Assembly (NCBI GenBank): GCA_036556145.1 | Contig: DATBKB010000104.1 | Location: 1 to 7,914, forward strand | Reading direction: 5' to 3' | Source of the DNA: JACDAV01 sp036556145 | GTDB lineage: Bacteria > Chloroflexota > Limnocylindria > Limnocylindrales > CSP1-4 | DNA length: 7,914 nucleotides | In this document: positions 1 through 5,782 of the stretch, piece after piece | Layout: each line of letters opens with the position of its first letter | Position numbering within the stretch: the first letter of the stretch is position 1 | The notes under the pieces: generated by a model | What the model was told of the DNA's origin: nothing | The model's input: the letters and a program-made list of their open reading frames with translations, nothing else | Databases searched by the model: none | Made by a program: the position numbers and the translations under genes

Positions 1-173
1 GTTCGGGCGGCTGTGGAAGGCGTGGGCATCGGACTCCTCCGGACCGTCGGCTGCGGCCGTTCGACGGCAGGCGGCCGGGCGATGTGGCGCCGCACCAGCG
101 GGAACCCGCGGCCCCCGGCCGCCGTCGGGCAGTCACGGCCCAGACGGCCGGTCCGCTCCGGGAGGGTCAGGCA
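1..173. other. Left-edge segment, possible 3' end of an upstream gene
   Basis: No complete gene is visible here. The frame beginning at base 1 is open from the window edge to a TGA at 175-177, 58 codons, and has mostly G/C third positions over its first 25 codons. Its stop would overlap the lipoprotein start in an ATGA arrangement, which is typical of cotranscribed genes. However, the other two forward frames are also open through this GC-rich stretch, and the predicted residues (a short hydrophobic run, then Pro/Arg-rich sequence) match nothing I recognise. It may be a C-terminal gene fragment or simply an untranslated leader. Confidence 0.2.
161..165 (+). promoter_or_regulatory. Ribosome binding site GGAGG of the DUF4349 lipoprotein gene
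   Basis: GGAGG lies 8 nt before the ATG at 174. It decides the start: the alternative in-frame GTG at 84 has no comparable site, and starting there would put about 30 Arg/Pro-rich residues in front of an otherwise well-formed lipoprotein signal peptide. Confidence 0.75.
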
Positions 174-1094
174 ATGATCCGTCCATCTCGGTTCCAGGCC
201 CGCATCGGCGCCCTGGCGCTCGTCGCCCTGCTCGTCGTTGCGTGCGGCAGCAGCGCTGCCGATCCACGCCTCTCCACGGTCGGTGACTCGATCGAGGGGA
301 ACGGAGCGGCCGGGGCTCCTGCCGCGAGCGGCGCGCCGGCCCTGGGCGGCGGTAACGGCAGCAACTCGCCGACGGCCCTCCGCGACGACGCCCGGATCAT
401 CCGGACCGGGTCGGTGACCATCCAGGTGACCGACCTGGACGCCGCCTTACGATCGGCTCGCGACACCGTCAGCGCCGTGGACGGCTACATCGGGGCGTCG
501 CGGCTGGCGAACAACGGCGACCAGTCGGTCGCCTCGATCAGCTACCGGATCCCGGTCGATCGCTGGGACGAGGCGCTGGACGCGCTCCGCAAGCTCGGCA
601 AGGTGCTCGACGAGCAGACCGACGCCGTCGAGGTGACCGGCCAAATCATCGACCTCGAGGCGCGGATCCGGAACCTGCGGGCGAGCGAGACGGCCCTCCA
701 GAAGATCGCCGCCACCGCCACGAGGATCGCCGACGTGCTCGAGGTCGAGCGGCGCCTCAGCGAGGTCCGCGGCCAGATCGAGCAGCTCGACGCCCAGCGC
801 GCCGACCTCGTGGACCGGGCGGCCTACGCGACGCTCACGGTCACCTTCGGGCTCCAGGTCGTCGCGGTGACCGAGGCCGCGAAGGGCTGGGACCCGGCGA
901 CCGAGGTCGACCTCGCGAGCGGGACCCTCATCAACGTCCTCCAGGCGCTGACCACGGCCGGCATCTGGTTCGCGATCGTGTGGGTGCCGATCCTGCTCGG
1001 GCTCGGGCTCATCTCGGCGGCGGTCGTCTTCGTCCTCCGGCGTGTCGGAGTCCTGGAGCGGCGCGCGCCCGTGGAGCCGACGCCGGCCGCCTGA
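174..1094 (+). CDS. DUF4349 domain lipoprotein with C-terminal transmembrane helix
   Basis: This is an envelope protein of 306 aa with unknown biochemical function. Residues 1-24 form a type II signal peptide: basic start, hydrophobic core, and a VVAC lipobox that would put the lipidated cysteine at position 24. A Gly/Ala/Ser/Asn-rich linker follows to about residue 70. The DUF4349 region spans roughly 74-290. It starts with the typical RIIRTGSVTIQV strand, continues through SYRIPVDRWDEALDALRKLG, and includes a charged heptad-like stretch at about 155-215 that should form a coiled coil. Residues 262-287 are a hydrophobic membrane helix followed by RR, leaving a short Pro-rich C-terminus. A lipid anchor at one end and a helix at the other would tether both ends to the membrane. 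The family is known mainly by sequence, and some members were noted near sensor or anti-sigma-like proteins. The start is supported by the GGAGG at 161-165. No terminator is visible before the next gene, 64 nt downstream. Confidence 0.88.
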   Translation: MIRPSRFQARIGALALVALLVVACGSSAADPRLSTVGDSIEGNGAAGAPAASGAPALGGGNGSNSPTALRDDARIIRTGSVTIQVTDLDAALRSARDTVSAVDGYIGASRLANNGDQSVASISYRIPVDRWDEALDALRKLGKVLDEQTDAVEVTGQIIDLEARIRNLRASETALQKIAATATRIADVLEVERRLSEVRGQIEQLDAQRADLVDRAAYATLTVTFGLQVVAVTEAAKGWDPATEVDLASGTLINVLQALTTAGIWFAIVWVPILLGLGLISAAVVFVLRRVGVLERRAPVEPTPAA

Positions 1095-1146
1095 CACCCC
1101 GGCGGGGCCGGACCGGCTGATCGTCTCGCCGCCATCCGGCCCATGG

Positions 1147-1152
1147 CACGAT
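1147..1152 (+). promoter_or_regulatory. Putative extended -10 element of a leaderless methyltransferase mRNA
   Basis: CACGAT, preceded by TGG (the TGn extended -10 pattern), ends 6 nt before the GTG at 1159. Transcription would then begin at or next to the start codon, giving a leaderless mRNA, which fits the lack of a Shine-Dalgarno motif there. No convincing -35 hexamer is visible. The motif is short and the assignment is inference. Confidence 0.35.
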
Positions 1153-1158
1153 GGGCGG

Positions 1159-1980
1159 GTGACCGACCAGGCCGAGCGGTACGACCGGATCTCGCGCGGC
1201 TACGCCCGCTGGTGGGCGCCCGTCCTGCGGCCGACCGCCCTGCGCGTGCTCGATCGCCTCGAGCCGCTCGTGGCCGATGGCGCTCGGCGGGTGCTCGACC
1301 TCGGCACGGGCACAGCCACGCTCGCCGTGGCCGCCATCCAGCGGTGGCCCAAGGTCGAGGTCGTCGGCATCGACGCGTCGGCCGGGATGGCCGAGGCGGC
1401 GCGCGCCGAGGCCGATCGCCTGCTGGGGCCGGCCGACCGCCGGCGGTTCCGGGTCGAGGTCGCCTTCGCCGACCGGCTGCCGCTTCGGAAGGGCGAGATC
1501 GACGCGGCGATGTCGTCGTTCGTCCTCCAGCTGGTCCCCAGTCGCTATGCCGCCCTTCGCGAGGTCCACCGGGTCCTGGGGCCCGGCGGCCGGATGGCGC
1601 ACGCGACGTGGCTCGTCGGCGATCGGCGCTTCCGGCCGGACGACGTCCTCGACGACGTTCTCGACGAGGCGGGCATTGGCGCGCGCGAGCCCGAGGGCCG
1701 CCGCGGCGACTACGAATCGGTCGAGGCCGCGGTCGGCGGCATGCGTCGGGCCGGCTTCCGCCACGTCGAAGCCGAGCGGATGGACCTCGTCCACCCGTTC
1801 GACGCCGCGAGCTACCAGGGGTTCATCGAGGAGTTCGACGAGGAGGACACGTTCGCGAGCATGAGCCGCGAGGAGCGGCGGCGCGTGTCGGGCCGGTTCC
1901 GGGAACGCCTCGAGGCGCTCCCGAGGAGCGCGTTCGAGCTGCGACTGCCGGTCGTGCTCGCCCACGGCGACCGCGGGTGA
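1159..1980 (+). CDS. Class I SAM-dependent methyltransferase
   Basis: A 273-aa soluble, probably cytoplasmic enzyme with the Rossmann-fold signature of class I methyltransferases (Methyltransf_11/25 type). Motif I is VLDLGTGTA at residues 45-53, the glycine-rich SAM loop. Motif II is VVGIDAS at 68-74, whose Asp should bind the SAM ribose. A motif IV-like segment is DAAMSSFVLQLV at 115-126, and EVHRVLGPGGRMA at 135-147 is the classic post-motif loop and strand. The N-terminal YDRISRGYARWW resembles the start of the UbiE/small-molecule methyltransferase group. The C-terminal 100 residues are acidic and helical and probably form the substrate cap; the substrate cannot be deduced. I chose the GTG at 1159 because homologous sequence begins there and a -10-like motif sits just upstream. 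The in-frame ATG at 1042 would overlap the lipoprotein gene by 53 nt and add 39 unlikely residues. Confidence 0.85.
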   Translation: MTDQAERYDRISRGYARWWAPVLRPTALRVLDRLEPLVADGARRVLDLGTGTATLAVAAIQRWPKVEVVGIDASAGMAEAARAEADRLLGPADRRRFRVEVAFADRLPLRKGEIDAAMSSFVLQLVPSRYAALREVHRVLGPGGRMAHATWLVGDRRFRPDDVLDDVLDEAGIGAREPEGRRGDYESVEAAVGGMRRAGFRHVEAERMDLVHPFDAASYQGFIEEFDEEDTFASMSREERRRVSGRFRERLEALPRSAFELRLPVVLAHGDRG

Positions 1981-2010
1981 GGCTCGCCGGCCCGTGGCCG
2001 GCCGGCCGGT

Positions 2011-2176
2011 CACCATCCCGGGTAGTGCAATCCCGGCCGCGCGCCCGATGGCCGGCCACCCACCATCCGGTGTAGTGCAATCCCGGGCGGCGCCCCGTTG
2101 GTCGGCCACTCACCATCCCGGGTAGTGCTAGTCCGGATCTGGGGCGGATTCGCGGTCAGCCACCATCCCGGGTAGT
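2011..2176. repeat. Tandem array of four degenerate 50-bp units
   Basis: Units begin at 2011, 2061, 2111 and 2161, exactly 50 bp apart. Each begins with CACCATCCCGGGTAGTGCAA or a close variant. Unit 1 and unit 2 agree at 24 of the first 26 bases, unit 1 and unit 3 at 23 of 26, and unit 4 matches only over its first 16 before diverging. The second half of each unit is less conserved but still related (GATGGCCGGCCACC, GTTGGTCGGCCACT, ATTCGCGGTCAGC), so this is a decayed tandem repeat and not repeat-plus-unique-spacer. In unit 1 the core can fold as CCGGG, 9-nt loop TAGTGCAAT, CCCGG; unit 3 keeps this with one G-T pair, while units 2 and 4 do not. Function is unknown. Candidates are an intergenic repeat family, a protein-binding array, or a transcript-end structure. 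Confidence 0.9.
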
Positions 2177-2228
2177 ACGTGACCCACGATACGGGGGTTC
2201 AGGGCCCCGCAGACCGCTGCGCTTCCGG

Positions 2229-2250
2229 CTACTACCACGCGGGATCGTAG
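2229..2250. repeat. Possible inverted, degenerate copy of the 50-bp unit core
   Basis: Read on the minus strand this segment contains ATCCCG, then CGT, then GGTAGT. The unit core has ATCCCG directly followed by GGTAGT, so this would be an inverted copy carrying a 3-nt insertion. Twelve matching bases split by a gap could arise by chance in GC-rich DNA, so this is tentative. Confidence 0.3.
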
Positions 2251-2289
2251 ATGGCCGCGACCCGGCGCCGCCTCGCTCGGATCTGCTCA

Positions 2290-2332
2290 AATGCTCGCGT
2301 GGCGAGCGTTATCGAGTGCTCGCGTGGCGAGC
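2290..2332. terminator. Candidate double-hairpin transcript end between convergent genes
   Basis: Two 6-bp GC hairpins with 3-nt loops lie back to back in the convergent intergenic region. The first extends to 9 bp in a plus-strand transcript through A-U pairs and one G-U pair (2290-2310). On the minus strand that G-U becomes an A-C mismatch, leaving the 6-bp stem, but the transcript there runs into ATTT. Neither direction has a proper U tract, so if this ends transcription it does so weakly or with Rho, or it stabilises 3' ends. Position fits bL25 termination best. Confidence 0.33.
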
Positions 2333-2341
2333 GTTATCGAG
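2292..2341. repeat. Perfect 25-bp tandem duplication, each unit with a hairpin
   Basis: Bases 2292-2316 are repeated without a mismatch at 2317-2341. Each unit contains the inverted repeat GCTCGC-GTG-GCGAGC (2293-2307 and 2318-2332) followed by GTTATCGAG. Identity of the two units implies a recent duplication or selection on both. The element lies 40-90 nt past the bL25 stop codon on that gene's downstream side. Confidence 0.92.
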
Positions 2342-2380
2342 CAGTCGGATGCCGGAACGACGTCGTGAGACGGGGCGGGA

Positions 2381-3172
2381 TCAGCCCTTGCGATCCTCGC
2401 GCTCGCCGCGACCGCCTCGCTCTCCACGGCCTTCGCGGGCCTCGGGCTCGGCACGGCCCTCGCGCTCGCCACGGCCCTCGCGCTCGCCGCCCTCGGCCGG
2501 CTCGGCGCCCTCGCGGCCCTCGGCCGGCTCGGCTCCCTCCGGCACCGCGCCCTCCGGCAGCTCGGTCGGCGCCGGCGCCGCGACCTCCTCGACCCGCGGC
2601 GGGAAGACCCGCGCCACGAGCTCGTCGGGATCATTGAGCAGCGTGACGTCCTCGGGGATCACGAGATCCCGGACGTGGATCGCCATCTCGAAGTCCTCGA
2701 GACCGTTGACCGAGTACTCGATGACCTGCGGCAGGTGATCGGGGAGGGCGCGAACACGAACGTCCTCGATCGCCTGGACGAGGCTGCCGCCGTCGCGGGT
2801 CGCCGCCGGCGCCGAGCCGGTCGCCCGCAGCGGGACGTCGACCTCGAGCTCCTCGGTCATCCGGACGACGAAGAGATCGACGTGGAGCGGGCGCCGGTTC
2901 ACCGGGTGGACCTGGATCTCGTGGATGAGCACCGGGCTCGGCTCCTGTCCGTCGACCGACAGGTCGACGAGCGCGTTCGGCCCGACGCGCCGCCGCAGCA
3001 GGGTGAACTCGCGGGAGTCGATCGTGACGCTGGCGGACGGCACGCCGTGGCCGTAAACGACGGCGGGGAGCCGACCGGCCTGGCGGAGCTTGGCGACGGC
3101 CTTGCCCGTCACCGTGCGCGCCTGCGCAGCGAGCTTCGGTCGGGCGGCGGCGGGGGTAGCGGGAGCGGTCAT
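2381..3172 (-). CDS. rplY: 50S ribosomal protein bL25, CTC/TL5 type, with long Glu/Gly/Arg tail
   Basis: bL25 binds 5S rRNA in the large ribosomal subunit; longer CTC forms are also linked to general stress. The 263-aa product has the N-terminal L25 beta-barrel at about 13-102, including the hallmark ARTVTGKAVAKLRQAGRLPAVVYG and the HEIQVHPVNRRPLHVDL strand. The TL5-type C-terminal beta domain follows at about 106-195 (VDVPLRATGSAPA, then LPDHLPQVIEYSVNGLEDFEMAIHVRDL). Residues 196-263 are a disordered, highly charged tail made of EGAEPAEG and GEREGR repeats, which makes the protein clearly longer than the usual 190-220 aa. The ATG at 3172 is the only start giving a normal N-terminus; the nearest Shine-Dalgarno-like bases are weak. 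The gene is divergent from the response regulator and convergent with the methyltransferase. In many genomes it neighbours pth or prs, which are not seen here. Confidence 0.95.
   Translation of the reverse strand: MTAPATPAAARPKLAAQARTVTGKAVAKLRQAGRLPAVVYGHGVPSASVTIDSREFTLLRRRVGPNALVDLSVDGQEPSPVLIHEIQVHPVNRRPLHVDLFVVRMTEELEVDVPLRATGSAPAATRDGGSLVQAIEDVRVRALPDHLPQVIEYSVNGLEDFEMAIHVRDLVIPEDVTLLNDPDELVARVFPPRVEEVAAPAPTELPEGAVPEGAEPAEGREGAEPAEGGEREGRGEREGRAEPEAREGRGERGGRGEREDRKG
2453..2533. repeat. In-frame short tandem repeats encoding the bL25 tail
   Basis: Two perfect 18-bp units (2453-2470 and 2471-2488) encode the hexapeptide pattern GEREGR on the minus strand. Just beyond, an 18-base block at 2489-2506 recurs at 2516-2533, a 27-bp period encoding EGAEPAEG twice. 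Both periods are multiples of three, so copy-number change would keep the reading frame. This looks like slippage-generated low complexity. Confidence 0.85.
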
Positions 3173-3230
3173 CTCGGGAGCTCTGGTCCTCGCATGCAGC
3201 GGCCCGGATCGGGCGTTCCGGGGCCGGGAG

Positions 3231-3236
3231 AGCCTA
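3231..3236 (-). promoter_or_regulatory. Putative extended -10 element of the bL25 gene
   Basis: On the minus strand this reads TAGGCT preceded by TGG, matching the extended -10 pattern TGnTANNNT. Transcription would start about 7 nt further on and leave an untranslated leader of roughly 50 nt before the ATG. No good -35 hexamer is visible at the usual spacing. Confidence 0.35.
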
Positions 3237-3329
3237 CCACAAGCCCGCGGGCGGGCCCACTCGTGATCCAGCCCGCCGACCGGCCAGTCGGGCTCGAGCC
3301 GGCCGCGTGGGCCGCGCGGGGTGCCGGTG

Positions 3330-3335
3330 TAGCAT
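3330..3335 (+). promoter_or_regulatory. Putative -10 element of a leaderless response regulator mRNA
   Basis: TAGCAT ends 7 nt before the GTG start at 3343, so the predicted transcription start coincides with the start codon. There is no Shine-Dalgarno motif in the intervening CGGCCGC. The -35 region is GC-rich and unremarkable, which is compatible with autoregulation needing an activator. The element supports the GTG at 3343 over the in-frame start at 3307. Confidence 0.5.
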
Positions 3336-3342
3336 CGGCCGC

Positions 3343-4041
3343 GTGTCGGCCACGATTCTCATCGTCGAGGACGAGTTCGCCGTCGCCCGCGGAATCCAGT
3401 ACGCCCTCCAGCAGGAGGGCTACCAGGTGGCGGTCGCCCGCTCGGGCGAAGAGGGCCTCGAGTTCGCCACGAGCCAGGCACCGGACATCGTCGTGCTCGA
3501 CGTCCGCCTGCCGGGCATCGACGGCTTCGAGGCCCTGCGCCGGCTTCGCGCCTCGGGCTCGAAGGCGCCGGTCCTCGTCCTGACCGCCCGCGACGACGAG
3601 GTCGACAAGGTCATCGGCCTCGAGCTGGGCGCCGACGACTACCTGACGAAGCCGTTCAGCCTGCGCGAGCTCATGAGCCGCATCAAGGCGCTCCTCCGGC
3701 GGGCCTACGGCGACCTCGCCGATGCGGCCGGCGGTCGCGTCATCCGGCACCGCGATCTCGTCATCGACCTCGAGCGCCGGCGGGTCCAGCGCGGCCAGCG
3801 GCGGATTGGACTCACACCGACCGAGTTCGAGATCCTCCGCCACCTCGCCAGCCGGCCCGGCCGCGTCTACACCCGCTCGGAACTGCTCGAGCTCCTCCGC
3901 GACTACGAGGCCCTCGACCAGGACGAGAAGACGATCAACGTCCATGTCAGCCACCTGCGCGACAAGATCGAGGACGACCCCGCGTCGCCGACCTTCGTCC
4001 TGACGGTGCGGGGGGTGGGCTACGCGTTCGCCGAGCGCTGA
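3343..4041 (+). CDS. OmpR/PhoB-family two-component response regulator
   Basis: A 232-aa cytoplasmic DNA-binding regulator. The receiver domain covers about residues 4-118. It has the acidic pair E9/D10, phosphoacceptor D53 in VLDVRLPGIDG, T81 in VLTARDD, Y100 and K103 in DYLTKPF, so every residue needed for phosphorylation and switching is present. The C-terminal winged helix-turn-helix covers about 128-230, with LTPTEFEILRHLASRPGRVYTRSELLE, the recognition-helix region INVHVSHLRDKIEDD, and the standard VRGVGYAF ending. The length is normal for the family. The kinase gene follows within about 20 nt, so the two very likely form a cognate pair. The start was set at GTG 3343 because the first strand (ATILIVEDE) begins right after it and a -10-like TAGCAT sits 7 nt upstream. 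The target genes cannot be read from sequence, but the htrA-like gene downstream is the obvious candidate. Confidence 0.95.
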   Translation: MSATILIVEDEFAVARGIQYALQQEGYQVAVARSGEEGLEFATSQAPDIVVLDVRLPGIDGFEALRRLRASGSKAPVLVLTARDDEVDKVIGLELGADDYLTKPFSLRELMSRIKALLRRAYGDLADAAGGRVIRHRDLVIDLERRRVQRGQRRIGLTPTEFEILRHLASRPGRVYTRSELLELLRDYEALDQDEKTINVHVSHLRDKIEDDPASPTFVLTVRGVGYAFAER

Positions 4042-4060
4042 GCCGGCACGGCCGAGGGTC

Positions 4061-5731
4061 CTGCGGCTTCTCGGCGCGCTGGCCCCGCGGACGTTCCAGG
4101 CGCGGCTCACGATCGCGTTCGTCGCGGTCGTCGCGCTGACACTGCTGCTCGCCTCTGCCCTCGTCCTCAACCGGCTCGACGACTACTTCTACCGCCAGCA
4201 GGAGGCCGACCTCGCTGACCGGGCGCACACCGTCCGCAACTCGATCGAGAACCTCACGGCGCAGGCCTCGCCCATCCGCCCGGTCGTGGCCCCGGACGGG
4301 ACGATCGAGCCGAACGTCGCGGTCGTCCTCAACAACCCGCGCAACCTCCAGTTCATCGCCGACGAGCTGGCCAAGGCCAACGTCCGGATCCGGTTCGGGC
4401 TCGGGACCACGCAGAACTTCACGCCCGCGCCCGATGGCGAGTACGTCGCGACGTTCGGCGGCGAGGTGCAACCCGGCCAGCAACAGGAGTCGCTCGTCTA
4501 CACCGAGCGATACACGATCCGCAGCAGCCTTTTCGCCTACGTCCTCGAGGTCACGCTGTCCGACCCGTTCACGTTCCGAGCGTCGATCCTCGCGAACGTC
4601 ACGGGCCTGCTCATCGCGATCGCGCTCTTCGCGCTCGGCCTGTCGATGATCGTTGCCGCCGTCCTGGCCCGTCGCTTCACGACCCCGCTGCGGCGGCTGA
4701 CCGAGGCGACCCGCGGCATCGCCGAGGGCGACCTCACACGTCGCGTGCCGCCGGAGCAGGTGGCGGCCGCGCCGACCGAGCTCAAGGACCTCGCGCTCCA
4801 GTTCAATGCGATGGCCGAGCGACTCGAGGAGAGCATCGGGATCATCCGCCGCGACCGGGACCGCAGCCGCGACTTCCTTGCCGACGTGTCGCACGAGCTG
4901 CGAACCCCGATTGCCGCGCTCCGGACATTCAACGAGCTCGTCCGCGACCAGGCGGCGAACGACGCGACCGCGCGTGCCGAGTTCCTCGAGTCGAGCGCCC
5001 AGCAGATCGACCGCCTCGACTGGCTCGCCCAGAACCTTCTCGAGCTCTCGAAGCTCGACTCCGGCCTCGTCCTGCTCGACCTCCGTCCCGACGACCTCCG
5101 GGCGGCCGTCGAATCGGCCGTCCAGCAGGCGGCGGGCGCTGCGGCGAAGCGCGGCGTGACGCTCGACCTCGAGGCTCCCGACCGGCCGATCCGGATCCGC
5201 CACGACCCGCTGCGGATCGGCCAGGTCGTCGCCAACCTCGTCGGCAATGCGATCAAGTTCACGTCCCGTGGCGGATCGGTGAACGTCGTGGTCCGGCCGA
5301 CGACGAGCGGCGCCGAGATCGAGGTTCGCGACACCGGCGTCGGGATCGACCCGGCCGAGCTGCCGCGGATCTTCGAGCGCTTCTACCGCGGCTCCGAGGC
5401 CAACGAGGCCCGCGGCAGCGGCAGCGGCCTGGGGCTGGCGATCGTCCGCTCGATCGTCGACATGCACCTCGGGTCGGTGAGCGTCGAGAGCCGGCGCGGG
5501 GCCGGCTCGCGCTTCGTCGTCAAGCTGCCGCGGGACCCGCGGGCGGCGGAGGCGACCCCGGCCGCCGTGGGCGGCGCCGCCGTGCCGGGCGGTGCCGTGC
5601 CCACCGGTGCCGTGCCGGGTGCGCCGGTTTCGGGCTCGCCCGGCCCCGCGGCGCCCGCCGGGGCCGGAGCGAACGTGGCGGATTCTTCACCGCCAGACGG
5701 CTCGCGGCTCAACCCGGGCACGTCACCCTGA
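4061..5731 (+). CDS. Membrane sensor histidine kinase (HAMP, HisKA, HATPase), start codon unresolved
   Basis: This is the partner kinase of the preceding regulator. Counting from a CTG at 4061 it has 556 aa. A first membrane helix spans about 15-36 and an extracytoplasmic sensor loop about 37-178. A second helix spans 179-203, then HAMP about 203-257. HisKA is at about 268-333, with the phosphoacceptor His at 278 in VSHELRTP. The ATPase domain has N box NLVGNAIKF (Asn 396), G1 DTGVGI (424-429), F box FERFYR (438-443) and G2 GSGSGLGLAI (452-461). All catalytic motifs are intact. Residues 496-556 are an unusual Ala/Pro/Gly/Val tail. The start is a problem: this frame opens after a TGA at 4001 and contains no ATG, GTG or TTG before the first helix. 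GTG 4286 would delete helix 1 and part of the sensor loop. CTG 4061 or CTG 4079 are the best near-cognate candidates. The sensed signal is unknown. Confidence 0.88.
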   Translation: MRLLGALAPRTFQARLTIAFVAVVALTLLLASALVLNRLDDYFYRQQEADLADRAHTVRNSIENLTAQASPIRPVVAPDGTIEPNVAVVLNNPRNLQFIADELAKANVRIRFGLGTTQNFTPAPDGEYVATFGGEVQPGQQQESLVYTERYTIRSSLFAYVLEVTLSDPFTFRASILANVTGLLIAIALFALGLSMIVAAVLARRFTTPLRRLTEATRGIAEGDLTRRVPPEQVAAAPTELKDLALQFNAMAERLEESIGIIRRDRDRSRDFLADVSHELRTPIAALRTFNELVRDQAANDATARAEFLESSAQQIDRLDWLAQNLLELSKLDSGLVLLDLRPDDLRAAVESAVQQAAGAAAKRGVTLDLEAPDRPIRIRHDPLRIGQVVANLVGNAIKFTSRGGSVNVVVRPTTSGAEIEVRDTGVGIDPAELPRIFERFYRGSEANEARGSGSGLGLAIVRSIVDMHLGSVSVESRRGAGSRFVVKLPRDPRAAEATPAAVGGAAVPGGAVPTGAVPGAPVSGSPGPAAPAGAGANVADSSPPDGSRLNPGTSP

Positions 5732-5782
5732 TCCAAAGCCCACCGCCTCCGTGCCGGCCGCACGCCTGCCTCGAGCCGACCA

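Larger units (their letters stand above)
1981..2380. other. 400-bp intergenic region between two convergent genes, rich in repeats
   Basis: I see no credible gene here; the open frames on both strands are low-complexity Arg/Pro/Ala shadows that read through the repeats. The stretch contains the four-unit 50-bp array (2011-2176), a possible inverted degenerate copy (2229-2250), a weak GC stem CGGGG/CCCCG at 2192-2209 and a perfect 25-bp tandem duplication (2292-2341). Because the methyltransferase gene (+) and the bL25 gene (-) converge on it, it should hold the transcript ends of both. No classical GC stem followed by a long T run is visible for either. Confidence 0.7.

Noticed and set aside
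1009..2109. Long minus-strand open frame of 366 codons opposite the methyltransferase
   Set aside because: The plus-strand methyltransferase has clear SAM motifs. The antisense product is Arg/Asp/Pro-rich, as expected from a GC-rich mirror frame, and it begins inside the intergenic repeats.
2011..2176. CRISPR array
   Set aside because: Only four units exist, the conserved part is degenerate, and the intervening segments resemble each other instead of being unique. No cas gene is nearby. A decayed tandem repeat explains it better.
2185..2250. tRNA or small structured RNA around GGGGGTTCAGGGCCCC
   Set aside because: The GTTC resembles a T-loop, but no acceptor, D or anticodon arms can be drawn around it. 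Only a short CGGGG/CCCCG stem remains.
2251..2738. Small Arg/Pro/Ser-rich open frames over the repeats and the bL25 3' end
   Set aside because: They lie antisense to or out of frame with bL25 and its repeat tail, have low-complexity products, and lack family resemblance or start signals.
4010..4015. Programmed frameshift at GGGGGG fusing regulator and kinase
   Set aside because: The regulator ends with a complete family-typical GVGYAF and its own stop. A +1 slip would replace that end, and no stimulatory structure is evident. Near-cognate initiation downstream is simpler.
3947..5467. Minus-strand open frame of 506 codons opposite the kinase
   Set aside because: It is the mirror frame of a fully motif-supported kinase and regulator, and its product is a monotonous Arg/Asp/Glu/Val composition.
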